Positions 1 through 8,330 of a stretch of DNA of 64,000 nt are shown one piece after another. The notes below the pieces were generated by a model. The model had not been told where the DNA came from. It worked only from the letters and a program-made list of their open reading frames with translations, and searched no databases. The translations under genes and the position numbers were made by a program. Origin of the DNA: Natronobacillus azotifigens (lineage in GTDB: Bacteria > Bacillota > Bacilli > Bacillales > Amphibacillaceae); assembly GCF_026805325.1 (NCBI RefSeq), contig NZ_JAPRAT010000022.1:1-64000 (forward strand), in the 5' to 3' direction. Numbering within the stretch: the first letter of the stretch is position 1; the number at the start of each line of letters is the position of its first letter.

Positions 1-38
1 ATTACAGAATTTCCTCTGTAATGCTTAAGGCTCACACT

Positions 39-1178
39 TTATACGACAACATCTTTTGCCAAACAATCTTCTAAAGAAGAATACGGATAACCTAATGCAT
101 CTGCTACTGCCTGATACGTTACATTTCCTTGGTAAGTATTAATCCCTTTTCGTACCGCTTCGTTTTCTTTTACAAGTTGTTCAAAGCCCTTATTCGCTAG
201 TTCTACTGCGTATTGAGAAGTAACATTCGTTAAAGCGAAAGTCGATGTTCGTGCCACCGCGCCAGGCATGTTTGCCACTGCATAATGAACTACGCCATGT
301 CTTAAATAAGTCGGTGCATCATGAGTAGTGATATGGTCAATCGTTTCAATCGATCCACCTTGATCAATCGCAACATCGACGACTACTGTGCCAGGCTCCA
401 TTGTCTGAATCATGTCGTCCGTAACTAATTGTGGTGCTTTTGCTCCCGGTATTAATACTGCCCCAATTAAGAGATCCGTTGTTCGGACTTCCTCGGCAAT
501 GTGTAATTCGTTGGACATGATTGTAGTTACTTGTCCACTGAACAGATCATCCAACTCTCTTAAACGTCTTGGGTTCACATCTAAAATGGTTACATTCGCT
601 CCTGCTCCTAAAGCCATTTTTGCTGCATTCGTGCCTACGATTCCACCACCTAGGATTGTTACATTTGCCGGTTTTACACCAGGTACTCCACCTAGTAATA
701 TTCCTTTACCGCTTTGTAACTTTTCCAAACAATGCATCCCAATTTGAACAGACATTCTCCCCGCAACTTCGCTCATAGGAGTAAGCAACGGTAAACTACC
801 GTTATCCAGTTGAATTGTTTCATAGGCAATAGCTGTAACTTTTTTGTCTAAAAGAGCTTTGGTTAATTCGGGCTCAGCAGCCAGATGCAAATAAGTAAAC
901 AAAAGCAATCCTTCACGAAAAAATTGAAATTCTTCTGGTTGGGGTTCCTTCACTTTTACTACCATTTCTGCATCCCATGCTTCTTTACTTGTCGAAACAA
1001 TTTCAGCACCGACAGCTAAATATTGGTCATCTGTAATTCCACTTCCGATACCAGCTTCCGTTTCCACCAGCACATGATGGCCTGCGCTCACTAGAGAAGT
1101 TACTCCTGCTGGGGTCATCGCTACCCTGTTTTCATTCTTTTTTCGTTCTTTCGGTACACCAATTAGCAAAACAACCAC
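39..1178 (-). CDS. ald: Alanine dehydrogenase
   Basis: Catalyses NAD-dependent oxidative deamination of L-alanine to pyruvate and ammonium in the cytoplasm; in Bacillus it supports alanine use and sporulation. The 379 residues match the usual family length. The N-terminal stretch [18 protein letters not shown] is characteristic, KVKEPQ carries the substrate-binding lysine, and [13 protein letters not shown] carries the catalytic histidine. A Rossmann motif [14 protein letters not shown] sits near residue 175. The reading frame opens at GTG (1178) with only a weak ribosome site; a TTG at 1169 would give MLIGVPKE, closer to the family N-terminus, so the start is uncertain by three codons. It is a single gene, divergent from the GH43 gene to its right. 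Confidence 0.95.
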   Translation of the reverse strand: MVVLLIGVPKERKKNENRVAMTPAGVTSLVSAGHHVLVETEAGIGSGITDDQYLAVGAEIVSTSKEAWDAEMVVKVKEPQPEEFQFFREGLLLFTYLHLAAEPELTKALLDKKVTAIAYETIQLDNGSLPLLTPMSEVAGRMSVQIGMHCLEKLQSGKGILLGGVPGVKPANVTILGGGIVGTNAAKMALGAGANVTILDVNPRRLRELDDLFSGQVTTIMSNELHIAEEVRTTDLLIGAVLIPGAKAPQLVTDDMIQTMEPGTVVVDVAIDQGGSIETIDHITTHDAPTYLRHGVVHYAVANMPGAVARTSTFALTNVTSQYAVELANKGFEQLVKENEAVRKGINTYQGNVTYQAVADALGYPYSSLEDCLAKDVVV

Positions 1179-1363
1179 ATCCCATTCTGTAATTTAATTA
1201 CTATTATACTTGAAATCTAACTTTTAAAAAACCAATAACAGGATATTAAAACTAATAATGATTGTAAGTATTTTATGTTTATTTAATCTTTTTTCTTTTT
1301 AAGAGAGCATCTCACATTATTCATTGAGTTATACGAACAAGTTCTATATACTTTTATTATGTA

Positions 1364-1379
1364 ATGGAATCGCTTTCAA
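1364..1379 (+). promoter_or_regulatory. Catabolite-responsive element (cre) upstream of GH43 gene
   Basis: ATGGAATCGCTTTCAA agrees at every fixed position with the CcpA consensus WTGNAANCGNWNNCAW. It lies about 63 bp before the GH43 start, a place where CcpA would repress. The rest of 1179-1441 is AT-rich with no gene seen. Confidence 0.65.
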
Positions 1380-1441
1380 TAACTTTTTAAAAATTAACTT
1401 CATTGCCCAATTTTACACCTACATATTAAGGAGGTTTTACA

Positions 1442-3100
1442 ATGAAAAAAAAGCTATTATTAACCATGATTGGCGTGCTGCTTTTCCTATCTCTTCCTTC
1501 AAGTAATCATGCTGATGGTAACCCAGTCATTAAAGATCGGTATAGTGCAGATCCTGCTGCAATTGTACATGATGGAAAAGTTTATCTATACACTGGGCAA
1601 GATGAAGCTACACCGAATGATAATTTCTTCGTCTTAAAAAAATGGAGCATTTATTCTTCAACTGATTTAAACGATTGGCAATATGAAGGTTCACTTGAAC
1701 GTACAGCATTCACATGGGGGATGCATGATACCGCTTGGGCATCTCAAGCAATTGAACGCGATGGAAATTTTTATTGGTACACTACAGTACGTAACAATAG
1801 TTCAGTAGCACCAGGATATGCAATTGGGGTTGCTGTCTCTGATCATCCTGTCCACGGTTGGAAGGATGCGTTAGGAGAGCCTCTCGTATCTTCTGCAATG
1901 ACTGATAGCCCGGCTGGAATGGGAAATGACCCTTGGGATGTGATTGATCCAACTGTTTTTATTGATGATGATGGACAAGCGTATTTATATTGGGGAAATA
2001 CTCATCTATATTACGCGAAATTAAAAGAGAACATGATTGAACTTGATGGTGATATTGTTCAAGTAGAAATTCATAATATGCCTGGGACTTTTACAGAAGG
2101 GCCTTACTTACACAAATATCAAGATCAATATTATATGACTTATGCAATGAATTATCCGGAAGAAATCGGCTATGCCACTAGTGATAGCCCTGAAGGACCT
2201 TGGGAATTCGGTGGTAAAATTATGGATCGAATCCCTAATAGCGGTACGAGTCATCCCGCGGTACTAGAGTTTGAAAATGAATGGTATTTTATTTATCACA
2301 ATACTGCGCTTCCAGGTGGTGGCGAGTATAATCGCTCCGTTGCGATTGAACGTCTGCATTATTATGAAGATGGTTCAATCGCAAAAATCACCCCAACCGC
2401 ATCGGGGGTTTCTGGATCAAGTTCGTTGATTCAACCACTTAATAGCGATTTAGCTTTAAGACAATTAGCAATTGCTCTTCGACTAGCTGAAGTGAATGAA
2501 ACTAGTTTTGATTTTCGCTGGTATGAATCAAGCAGTTTACTAGAGACTGGAGATAATTATGTTTCTTATCAGAGTGAAAACAATCCTGGCATTTATTTAG
2601 TTAGACACGAAAACGGATTACGTCTAGAGAAAAATGACGGCTCAGAAGAATTTGCTGAACGAGCAACATTCCATAAAACAGTAGGCCTAGCAGACGCTAA
2701 TGCATATTCTCTCCAGACATATGGCGATGATATGTATATAGCTATCATCCATGGAAATTCGATTGGTCTTGTTAGCGAAGCTGATTTAGTTGATCCTGCC
2801 GACGCAACATTTACTATTGAAGATGGTGAAGAGATTATTCCACCTCAACCTGTAACAGAATCAGAAACTGATCCGGTGGATGAAGAGGAACTACAAGAAG
2901 AACAAACAGTTAATGAAGACGCTGATCAGGAAGAACCTGTAGAATTTACTGATGAAACAGAAGAGGAAGAAGAGAATTCCTTACTACTTACTGTGCTAGT
3001 CCTCTCCGCCCTTGTTGTCATTGCAATCGCATTTTTTGTAACCAAACAAAACAATATCAAAACAACGACAAAGGAATCGAATAACAAAAAAGATGAATAA
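1442..3100 (+). CDS. Membrane-anchored GH43 glycosidase with AbfB-like module
   Basis: Probably an extracellular alpha-L-arabinofuranosidase, arabinanase or xylosidase; GH43 substrate cannot be fixed by eye. A signal peptide spans residues 1-24. The five-bladed GH43 domain follows, with the general-base Asp in SADPAAIVHDG, the middle Asp in DVIDPTVFIDDDG and the acid Glu in FTEGPYLHK. Residues about 355-465 (SYQSENNPGIYLVRHENG, NDGSEEFAERATFH) resemble the AbfB/CBM42 beta-trefoil. A strongly acidic linker precedes a C-terminal membrane helix (about 519-540), so the enzyme stays on the cell surface. AAGGAGG sits just before the ATG. A perfect cre is upstream, and the stop codon is fused to repeat element copy A. 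Pairs functionally with the GH43 at 17751 and GH53 at 59193. Confidence 0.88.
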   Translation: MKKKLLLTMIGVLLFLSLPSSNHADGNPVIKDRYSADPAAIVHDGKVYLYTGQDEATPNDNFFVLKKWSIYSSTDLNDWQYEGSLERTAFTWGMHDTAWASQAIERDGNFYWYTTVRNNSSVAPGYAIGVAVSDHPVHGWKDALGEPLVSSAMTDSPAGMGNDPWDVIDPTVFIDDDGQAYLYWGNTHLYYAKLKENMIELDGDIVQVEIHNMPGTFTEGPYLHKYQDQYYMTYAMNYPEEIGYATSDSPEGPWEFGGKIMDRIPNSGTSHPAVLEFENEWYFIYHNTALPGGGEYNRSVAIERLHYYEDGSIAKITPTASGVSGSSSLIQPLNSDLALRQLAIALRLAEVNETSFDFRWYESSSLLETGDNYVSYQSENNPGIYLVRHENGLRLEKNDGSEEFAERATFHKTVGLADANAYSLQTYGDDMYIAIIHGNSIGLVSEADLVDPADATFTIEDGEEIIPPQPVTESETDPVDEEELQEEQTVNEDADQEEPVEFTDETEEEEENSLLLTVLVLSALVVIAIAFFVTKQNNIKTTTKESNNKKDE

Positions 3101-3265
3101 AGTGAACTTTCAAGCAGTGGGGTTTTTAGGTATTCCCCCGCTGATTGTTAGCCCTAAAGGATGACCTACCATTCGGGGTGCTAGCGTCCGTTACTCCCAC
3201 TTAATCAACTTTGATTTTCTCGTTGTTTTGAAGGAGGAGTCTTACGGACGATTGCTCGGGATAAA
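3097..3265 (+). repeat. Two-hairpin repeat element, copy A
   Basis: Full-length copy of the dispersed element, bounded by ATAAA at both ends (3097-3101 and 3261-3265). The first hairpin has arms around AGTGGGG/CCCCGCT; the second has CGTCCGT...ACGGACG with a partly decayed inner stem. The left ATAAA overlaps the TAA stop of the GH43 gene. Confidence 0.85.
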
Positions 3266-3276
3266 ACCAAAAGAGC

Positions 3277-3307
3277 AGAGCTACGACGATTGAATCGTGG
3301 TAGCTCT
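3277..3307 (-). terminator. Terminator-like hairpin after the PII-like gene
   Basis: AGAGCTACGACGAT and ATCGTGGTAGCTCT form a long stem immediately downstream of the minus-strand PII gene. Without a clear T-run it is only a probable terminator. Confidence 0.55.
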
Positions 3308-3312
3308 CCTTC

Positions 3313-4053
3313 TTAATCTTGATACTTTTGACCAAGTAACTCGTTATAAATGTGATTAATTCCTATTGTTTTTTCCACTTCGAGAACAAAAGCAATGCCT
3401 TTACCAGGCTTATTTAATGCTGCATCTTCATTGATTGCTTGAAGAACTTCCTCCGTTCTTTCCCGTTCTATCAATGTCAAAACTACTTCCTTTTCCGGTT
3501 CAATTAAAATATTAAATAATTTTGCCTTTTCATGGATACCAGTTCCTCGACCATGTATGATTGTTCCACCTTCTGCACCGGCACGTTTCGTAGCATCAAC
3601 AACTTTTTCTGAATCTCCATTATTGACAATTGTAACAATCAAATCATAATAAACTGCTGGGACATTCATATTTGCCTCTACTCCTTCCTCGCTACAGTCA
3701 GCAATAGCATTACCTAACATCCGGGAAATTCCCGTCACTTTTTTTATATCAATAACAAAAGCAATCCCTGTCTTCTGTTTGTTTAGTTGTGCACTCGATT
3801 CGATTGCTGTTAAACAATCATAATAAATATCCCTAGAGACAATCGTAAAAATAATTTCACGTTCTCTTTCAATTGGGATGCCGAGGAATCTTTGCTTTTC
3901 ATTCAAACGAAAACCTTTACCAAGTAGTGTTGTTCCTCCTTGAGCTCCAGCCAATCGAGTCGCATGAACGATTTTTTTTGCTTTATCCTTTTTTACAATC
4001 GTGACAATTAGTTTATGATCTGTAATTCGATTAAGCATCGTCTGATCCTCCAT
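3313..4053 (-). CDS. Tandem PII-like regulator (two fused PII-like domains)
   Basis: Predicted cytoplasmic signalling protein with two PII-like domains in one chain (about residues 10-115 and 135-240). Each repeat has the same skeleton: LIVTIV, then a KKIVHATRLAGAQGGT / EKVVDATKRAGAEGGT helix and loop, an EIIFTIV / EVVLTLI strand and a GIAFVIDI / GIAFVLEV strand. Classic PII proteins are about 112-residue trimers that sense ATP/ADP and 2-oxoglutarate and bind transporters or enzymes. The T-loop region here is short and unlike GlnB, so the ligand is unknown. The start overlaps the end of the second DUF1538 gene by 23 bp, which implies translational coupling; the natural inference is that this protein gates those membrane proteins. 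Confidence 0.8.
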   Translation of the reverse strand: MEDQTMLNRITDHKLIVTIVKKDKAKKIVHATRLAGAQGGTTLLGKGFRLNEKQRFLGIPIEREREIIFTIVSRDIYYDCLTAIESSAQLNKQKTGIAFVIDIKKVTGISRMLGNAIADCSEEGVEANMNVPAVYYDLIVTIVNNGDSEKVVDATKRAGAEGGTIIHGRGTGIHEKAKLFNILIEPEKEVVLTLIERERTEEVLQAINEDAALNKPGKGIAFVLEVEKTIGINHIYNELLGQKYQD

Positions 4054-4762
4054 TCTGCTTATATAATCGACCGAGCACTAAGACGGACAAAATGGGAGCC
4101 AGGGCAACTAAGGCTATCATCCCAAAGCCATCAATCATGGGGTCGCGACCATCAATTACAGTAGCAATTCCTACAAACATTGCTAATAGAAACGTTGCAA
4201 TCATCGGCCCCGTCACGATCCCACCCGAATCAAAAGCAATCGCGGTGAAGAGTTTACTTGAGTTTTTTGCTAACCAAAATACCAAAAGATATCCTGGAAG
4301 AATAAAGTACCATAAGGAAATGCCTAATAAAATTCGCACCATGGAAAGTGCCATCGACAATCCCACTCCAATAGAAACAGTGTACAACAAAATACGCTGC
4401 GGAATATAACCGGCTGATACTTTTTCTACTTGATGAATAAGGATGGTTACTGCAGGTTCAGCATAGGTTGCAAAGAAGCCAAGCACAAAACCAATTGGGA
4501 TCAGAAGCCATTGACTATTCAGTGCTCCTAAACGTTCTCCCATCATTTCACCAGTTGGTAAAAAGCCAATATTTACTCCTTGCAAAAAAAGAGATAATCC
4601 AATAAAGGTCAAAACAAAGCCAACTAAAGTATCGATCACTTTACGTCGCGATAATCGTAAAAAGAAGATTTGAAAAAAGATGAAGAAGACAAGTAGTGGT
4701 ATTAGCGCAAAGAAAACTTCTGATAAAACAGCAAGAAACCCTTGGAAAATAGTAATGTTCAT
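4031..4762 (-). CDS. DUF1538 family membrane protein B
   Basis: Integral membrane protein of 243 residues with about seven hydrophobic segments; function unestablished, possibly a transporter or channel. Conserved family signatures are GFVLGFFATYAEPAV near residue 90, DSGGIVTGPMIATFLLA near 178 and DGFGMIALVALAPILSVL near 210, matching its partner at 4759. It overlaps the upstream gene by 4 bp (ATGA) and the PII-like gene downstream by 23 bp. The pair may form a hetero-oligomer with the two halves duplicated from one ancestor (inference). Confidence 0.82.
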   Translation of the reverse strand: MNITIFQGFLAVLSEVFFALIPLLVFFIFFQIFFLRLSRRKVIDTLVGFVLTFIGLSLFLQGVNIGFLPTGEMMGERLGALNSQWLLIPIGFVLGFFATYAEPAVTILIHQVEKVSAGYIPQRILLYTVSIGVGLSMALSMVRILLGISLWYFILPGYLLVFWLAKNSSKLFTAIAFDSGGIVTGPMIATFLLAMFVGIATVIDGRDPMIDGFGMIALVALAPILSVLVLGRLYKQNGGSDDA

Positions 4763-5451
4763 CCGTAAATCACTCCCAAAATCAATACGGAAATAACAGG
4801 ACCGATTGAAGCTAATGCGATGAGACCGAATCCGTCACCAGACGTAGCCTTCCCTCTTAGAACAGAAGTAACACCAACACCTAGTGCTAAAATAAAAGGA
4901 ACTGCCATAGGACCAGTTGTAGCACCACCTGCATCTAATGATATTGGTACAAAGGTAGACGGTGTAAATAAGGCCAGTACAAAAATAATCAAATAACCAA
5001 TGATCAGTAATTTTAACAAAGAAATATCAAAGATAATTCGCGCTAATGCTAAGGCGACAAAAACCCCGACTCCTACTGCTACTGCGATCATTAACATACT
5101 ACTGGATATATCTCCATCAGATACGAAATCAACTTGATTGCTTAATACTCGAACACCAGGTTCTGCCATCGTTACGACAAAGCCAAGCAGAAATCCAAAC
5201 ATTAAAATGAGACTTATTTTTTTCGTCTTTGATAGCGAGGAACCAATCATCTCACCGACTGGTGATAAGCCAACTTGAACACCTAATAGGAATAAGAAAA
5301 TACCGATACTAGCCAAGATAACACCGATGAGAAATTGAAGGAATACTTCTGTCGGTAAAAAAATCACCGTGAATTGTAAAATAATCAAAATAACGGTTAT
5401 TGGTATAATTGAATATAATACTTCAAAAAATGTGTCCTTTAGATTTTCCAT
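4759..5451 (-). CDS. DUF1538 family membrane protein A
   Basis: First gene of the three-gene DUF1538-DUF1538-PII operon. It has 230 residues, about seven predicted membrane helices and a very short C-terminus. Signatures match protein B: GFLLGFVVTMAEPGV near residue 87, DAGGATTGPMAVPFILA near 172 and DGFGLIALASIGPVISVL near 206. The aligned AEP and GG-TGPM motifs point to a shared ancestor and perhaps a substrate path with small residues and one acidic group. A ribosome site lies in GGGGGAG upstream of the ATG. No reaction is known to me for this family. Confidence 0.82.
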   Translation of the reverse strand: MENLKDTFFEVLYSIIPITVILIILQFTVIFLPTEVFLQFLIGVILASIGIFLFLLGVQVGLSPVGEMIGSSLSKTKKISLILMFGFLLGFVVTMAEPGVRVLSNQVDFVSDGDISSSMLMIAVAVGVGVFVALALARIIFDISLLKLLIIGYLIIFVLALFTPSTFVPISLDAGGATTGPMAVPFILALGVGVTSVLRGKATSGDGFGLIALASIGPVISVLILGVIYG

Positions 5452-5720
5452 CTAAAATCTCCCCCATTATATGAATACAATTATAACAGTCTATGCTGGA
5501 ATTGCGTAACGATATGGCTATTATTTGATTAGATGCAAAAAAGTCGAATTCAAAAATAAAAACATTTCACCCCGTTTTAATAACAGATAAAAAAACAGGA
5601 AAACCACCTTGTCCTTTTAACAAACAATGAAGAAGCTAAATTTTTCAAGGACTGATGGTGAGAAGCTATAAGGTGACACTTTCCTACAAGATAAACATAC
5701 TATGTTTATCTTATAAAAAA
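5452..5720. other. Intergenic stretch with nothing recognised
   Basis: AT-rich spacer between the DUF1538 operon and the LCP gene terminator. I see no gene; promoter elements for the operon presumably lie near 5460-5520 but I could not fix a -35/-10 pair. Confidence 0.5.
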
Positions 5721-5755
5721 ATCGAGCAGATACACGATACGTGTTTCTGCTCGAT
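5721..5755 (-). terminator. Rho-independent terminator of the LCP gene
   Basis: ATCGAGCAG and CTGCTCGAT form a 9-bp stem. Read on the minus strand it is followed by a run of seven T, directly after the LCP stop codon. Confidence 0.85.
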
Positions 5756-5760
5756 CTATT

Positions 5761-6714
5761 TTATGATTCAATCATATTTCTAACATTAGCTATTTCTTCA
5801 TCTGGAACAATATAATAATAAATATTTCGACCATTTTCATTGATTGATGTTCCCGATCCTTGGATCTGATAGCTTTCAAAATTCTTAAAAGTGTTATTAT
5901 AATTTCTGAATAGACGCATCATGTCATTATACTCCATGTTTGTGCCCATGTTGTTTCCTAATATATTGGTAACTTCACCAATTCGGGTCACATTTTGAAC
6001 CTTAACACCTTCTTTAATCAAGCCTTCAATTACTCTACGCTGGCGGTCTGTTCGACCAAAGTCCCCTGTCGGATCTTGTTTTCTCATCCGAACATAACTC
6101 ATCGTCTTGTCTCCATCCATCTCAACTGGACCTTTTGTGAAATGGTAGTTGCTATCACGCCATTCAATTTCATTGTTAACCGTAATTGGACCCAACTCGT
6201 TTACCAGTTCTTCTAGTCCAGCCATATTAATTCGCATAAAATAATCCAATTCAATACCAAGAAAATTCTCGACTGTTTGAATAGACATGTCAGCCCCACC
6301 ATATGCATAGGCATGGTTAATTTTTTCGGTCGTACCTCGACCAACAATAGGTGCTCTTGTATCACGAGGAATACTGATTAACTTCATCTGGTCTTCTCCA
6401 GGTTTTAATGTCATAATCATCATAGCATCGGAACGACCGCTATCCGACGTCTCAGCATCGATCCCAAGTAATAAAATGTTCAAGTTTTCTCGGTCTTCGA
6501 TTTTTTTCTGTGTCAATTCCGTATTAATAGAACCTACTGGCTCAAACATTCTTGAATCAACCGTACTTTTTATATTATTAAGCACAACCCACGCATAAAT
6601 TCCTACTGTTAAGATCAATACGCCTATTATAATTAGCGGTGTAAGTATCCACCATTTCTTTTTCGATTTTTTCACTGATTTATCTCTATTATTTTTTTGT
6701 TTTAATCTACTCAT
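5761..6714 (-). CDS. LytR-CpsA-Psr (LCP) family wall polymer transferase
   Basis: LCP proteins attach teichoic acids or other anionic polymers to peptidoglycan from an undecaprenyl-phosphate carrier on the outer membrane face. This one has 317 residues, a basic N-terminus, one membrane helix at about 22-44 and an extracellular LCP domain. Hallmarks are NILLLGIDA, GRSDAMMIMTL, KLISIPRDTRAPIVG (with the conserved catalytic-site Arg) and EKINHAYAYGG. Bacillus has several paralogues (TagT/TagU/TagV), and I cannot say which this matches. Monocistronic, with its own terminator. Confidence 0.92.
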   Translation of the reverse strand: MSRLKQKNNRDKSVKKSKKKWWILTPLIIIGVLILTVGIYAWVVLNNIKSTVDSRMFEPVGSINTELTQKKIEDRENLNILLLGIDAETSDSGRSDAMMIMTLKPGEDQMKLISIPRDTRAPIVGRGTTEKINHAYAYGGADMSIQTVENFLGIELDYFMRINMAGLEELVNELGPITVNNEIEWRDSNYHFTKGPVEMDGDKTMSYVRMRKQDPTGDFGRTDRQRRVIEGLIKEGVKVQNVTRIGEVTNILGNNMGTNMEYNDMMRLFRNYNNTFKNFESYQIQGSGTSINENGRNIYYYIVPDEEIANVRNMIES

Positions 6715-6897
6715 AGCATTCTTCCATTCTGTATGTTAATGATCAATCATAGTCCTATTTTCATAGTATATCAAAAAAGGAAATAAGTACAAGTATTTTT
6801 TGAATAATAGATATAATCCATCAACACCTACTCTACGATAACGAAAAATAAATAGTAGAGCTTTAACCTTCTCCACAGATTATTCAAATGTTCAGGT

Positions 6898-6962
6898 TAT
6901 TAGTGTCGGTTATTCCCTCCTCACTTTATTAAAAAGGAAGTTTTACAGACAATTGCTCTAAA
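6898..6962 (+). repeat. Decayed fragment of the two-hairpin element (copy B)
   Basis: Only the second-hairpin half remains, e.g. TCGGTTATTCCC and TTTTACAGACAATTGCTC against CGTCCGTTACTCCC and CTTACGGACGGTTGCTCC in good copies. The remainder of the 6715-7046 gap is AT-rich with an unremarkable inverted repeat near 6830-6861 and no gene. Confidence 0.5.
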
Positions 6963-7046
6963 GGAAAAAGGATCTCATATCATAAAACCAAGATACACCT
7001 TAACATAGAAAAAATTACATGTTTTATCTTGTAACAAAGAGAAAAA

Positions 7047-8330
7047 TCATTGTCCCTGTTGCAATCCTCTTTGGTCGTATCGAATACGACTTTTTACATT
7101 CCTGTGAACCTTGTTAACTCTGCTCTGGCCAACTGGTTCTCCATTACTGAATTCGTAAAGCGCCTCTGTCCACACAATTCTAACCTCGTGATCAAGCATA
7201 CTAGGTATACCTAATTTCTCCTCTTCCATAATAGTCCAGTGAAATTCAGCTAAATTCTCTTGATCATAAAAAGGATCATCTTCTAGATCTGTGTGCATTT
7301 CCAGCATATTATTTGCGAAATGTCGGACGAATGTCCAAGCTAATTGCTTGTTTTCACTCGTCGAAGCAATAGCAACGGACGAGCTAGCTGTCGCATCGAT
7401 ACCAGCTAAATCAAATGGTAAGGAGGTAATTCGCCATTTTCCGCTTTGCTCAGGAACCCAGTCCTTTAGTCTATCTTGACCATAACTACCCATTTGAAAC
7501 ATAACGATTTGATCCTCTTTCAGTGCGGTCAAGCCTTCACCCGTCCAGATACTTAAATCAAGAGGAGCTAGTTCTCGTTCACTTAAAACGATTGCAGCCT
7601 GAATCATATCTGAAAATCCGCCTTTTTGTCCTAAATATTCATGTTCAGCTGTAAAAAAATTTGATGACCGTAGAGCTGTTTGTATTAACATATTTGGTGA
7701 ATCCACTACATAATGGTTATTTTCGTTTAAAATATCCGCCATCGCAATAAACTGTTCTAAGTCAGCTAAATAATCCTTTAACTGTTCTGGATCATCTGGA
7801 AAACCATGTTGCTCCAAAATATCCGATCGATAATATGTTACATAAGGAAAAAACAAGACCGGAAATGCATACATTTCTCCAAAAGCATTATAGTAATTCT
7901 CTAACAAACCACTTGGCCTTTTACCGAAAAACTGTTGATCGTAATACAGAGGATTTGATAAATCTTCTAATCCATCGATTCCCGAGAACGAGCCTAATAA
8001 TTCGTCTGGAATAATAAAGAGGTCGGGTGTCTGTCCATCAATCATACTCTCGTGATATTTTTCCACTACATTTACTTGATCAATGATTTTCACTTCAAAA
8101 TGAACATCAGGATAATATTGTTGAAAATTTTCGATCGATCCATCCAGAAAATTATCGTGCGTCCAAATAACTAGTTCTTCCTGTTCTGCTTTCGGTGAAG
8201 AATAATCCCTCTCACTATAAGCAGGTGTATCTATTCTTTTTTCATAAGGGGAGAATGTAAAAGAGGAAACACAGCCAGTCAGCATGAGTAAGACAACAAA
8301 TAACGTATTATACCTAGCTTTTTTCATCAT
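7047..8330 (-). CDS. Extracellular solute-binding lipoprotein linked to the cyclase
   Basis: Family 1 (MalE-like) substrate-binding lipoprotein of 427 residues. The lipobox LMLTGC puts the acylated Cys near residue 20. The fold signatures are EELVIWTHDNFLDGSIENF near the start, FPVLFFPYVTYYRSDIL and a late SSVAIASTSENKQLAWTFV. No ABC permease or ATPase lies beside it. Instead its start overlaps the end of the diguanylate cyclase gene by 17 bp, so the two are co-translated. The likely role is therefore as an outer-face sensor subunit handing ligand status to the cyclase (inference), rather than transport. It would share the c-di-GMP riboswitch control of the operon. Confidence 0.85.
   Translation of the reverse strand: MMKKARYNTLFVVLLMLTGCVSSFTFSPYEKRIDTPAYSERDYSSPKAEQEELVIWTHDNFLDGSIENFQQYYPDVHFEVKIIDQVNVVEKYHESMIDGQTPDLFIIPDELLGSFSGIDGLEDLSNPLYYDQQFFGKRPSGLLENYYNAFGEMYAFPVLFFPYVTYYRSDILEQHGFPDDPEQLKDYLADLEQFIAMADILNENNHYVVDSPNMLIQTALRSSNFFTAEHEYLGQKGGFSDMIQAAIVLSERELAPLDLSIWTGEGLTALKEDQIVMFQMGSYGQDRLKDWVPEQSGKWRITSLPFDLAGIDATASSSVAIASTSENKQLAWTFVRHFANNMLEMHTDLEDDPFYDQENLAEFHWTIMEEEKLGIPSMLDHEVRIVWTEALYEFSNGEPVGQSRVNKVHRNVKSRIRYDQRGLQQGQ

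Noticed and set aside
412-747. Plus-strand frame of 111 codons inside alanine dehydrogenase
   Set aside because: Antisense shadow of a strongly conserved gene.
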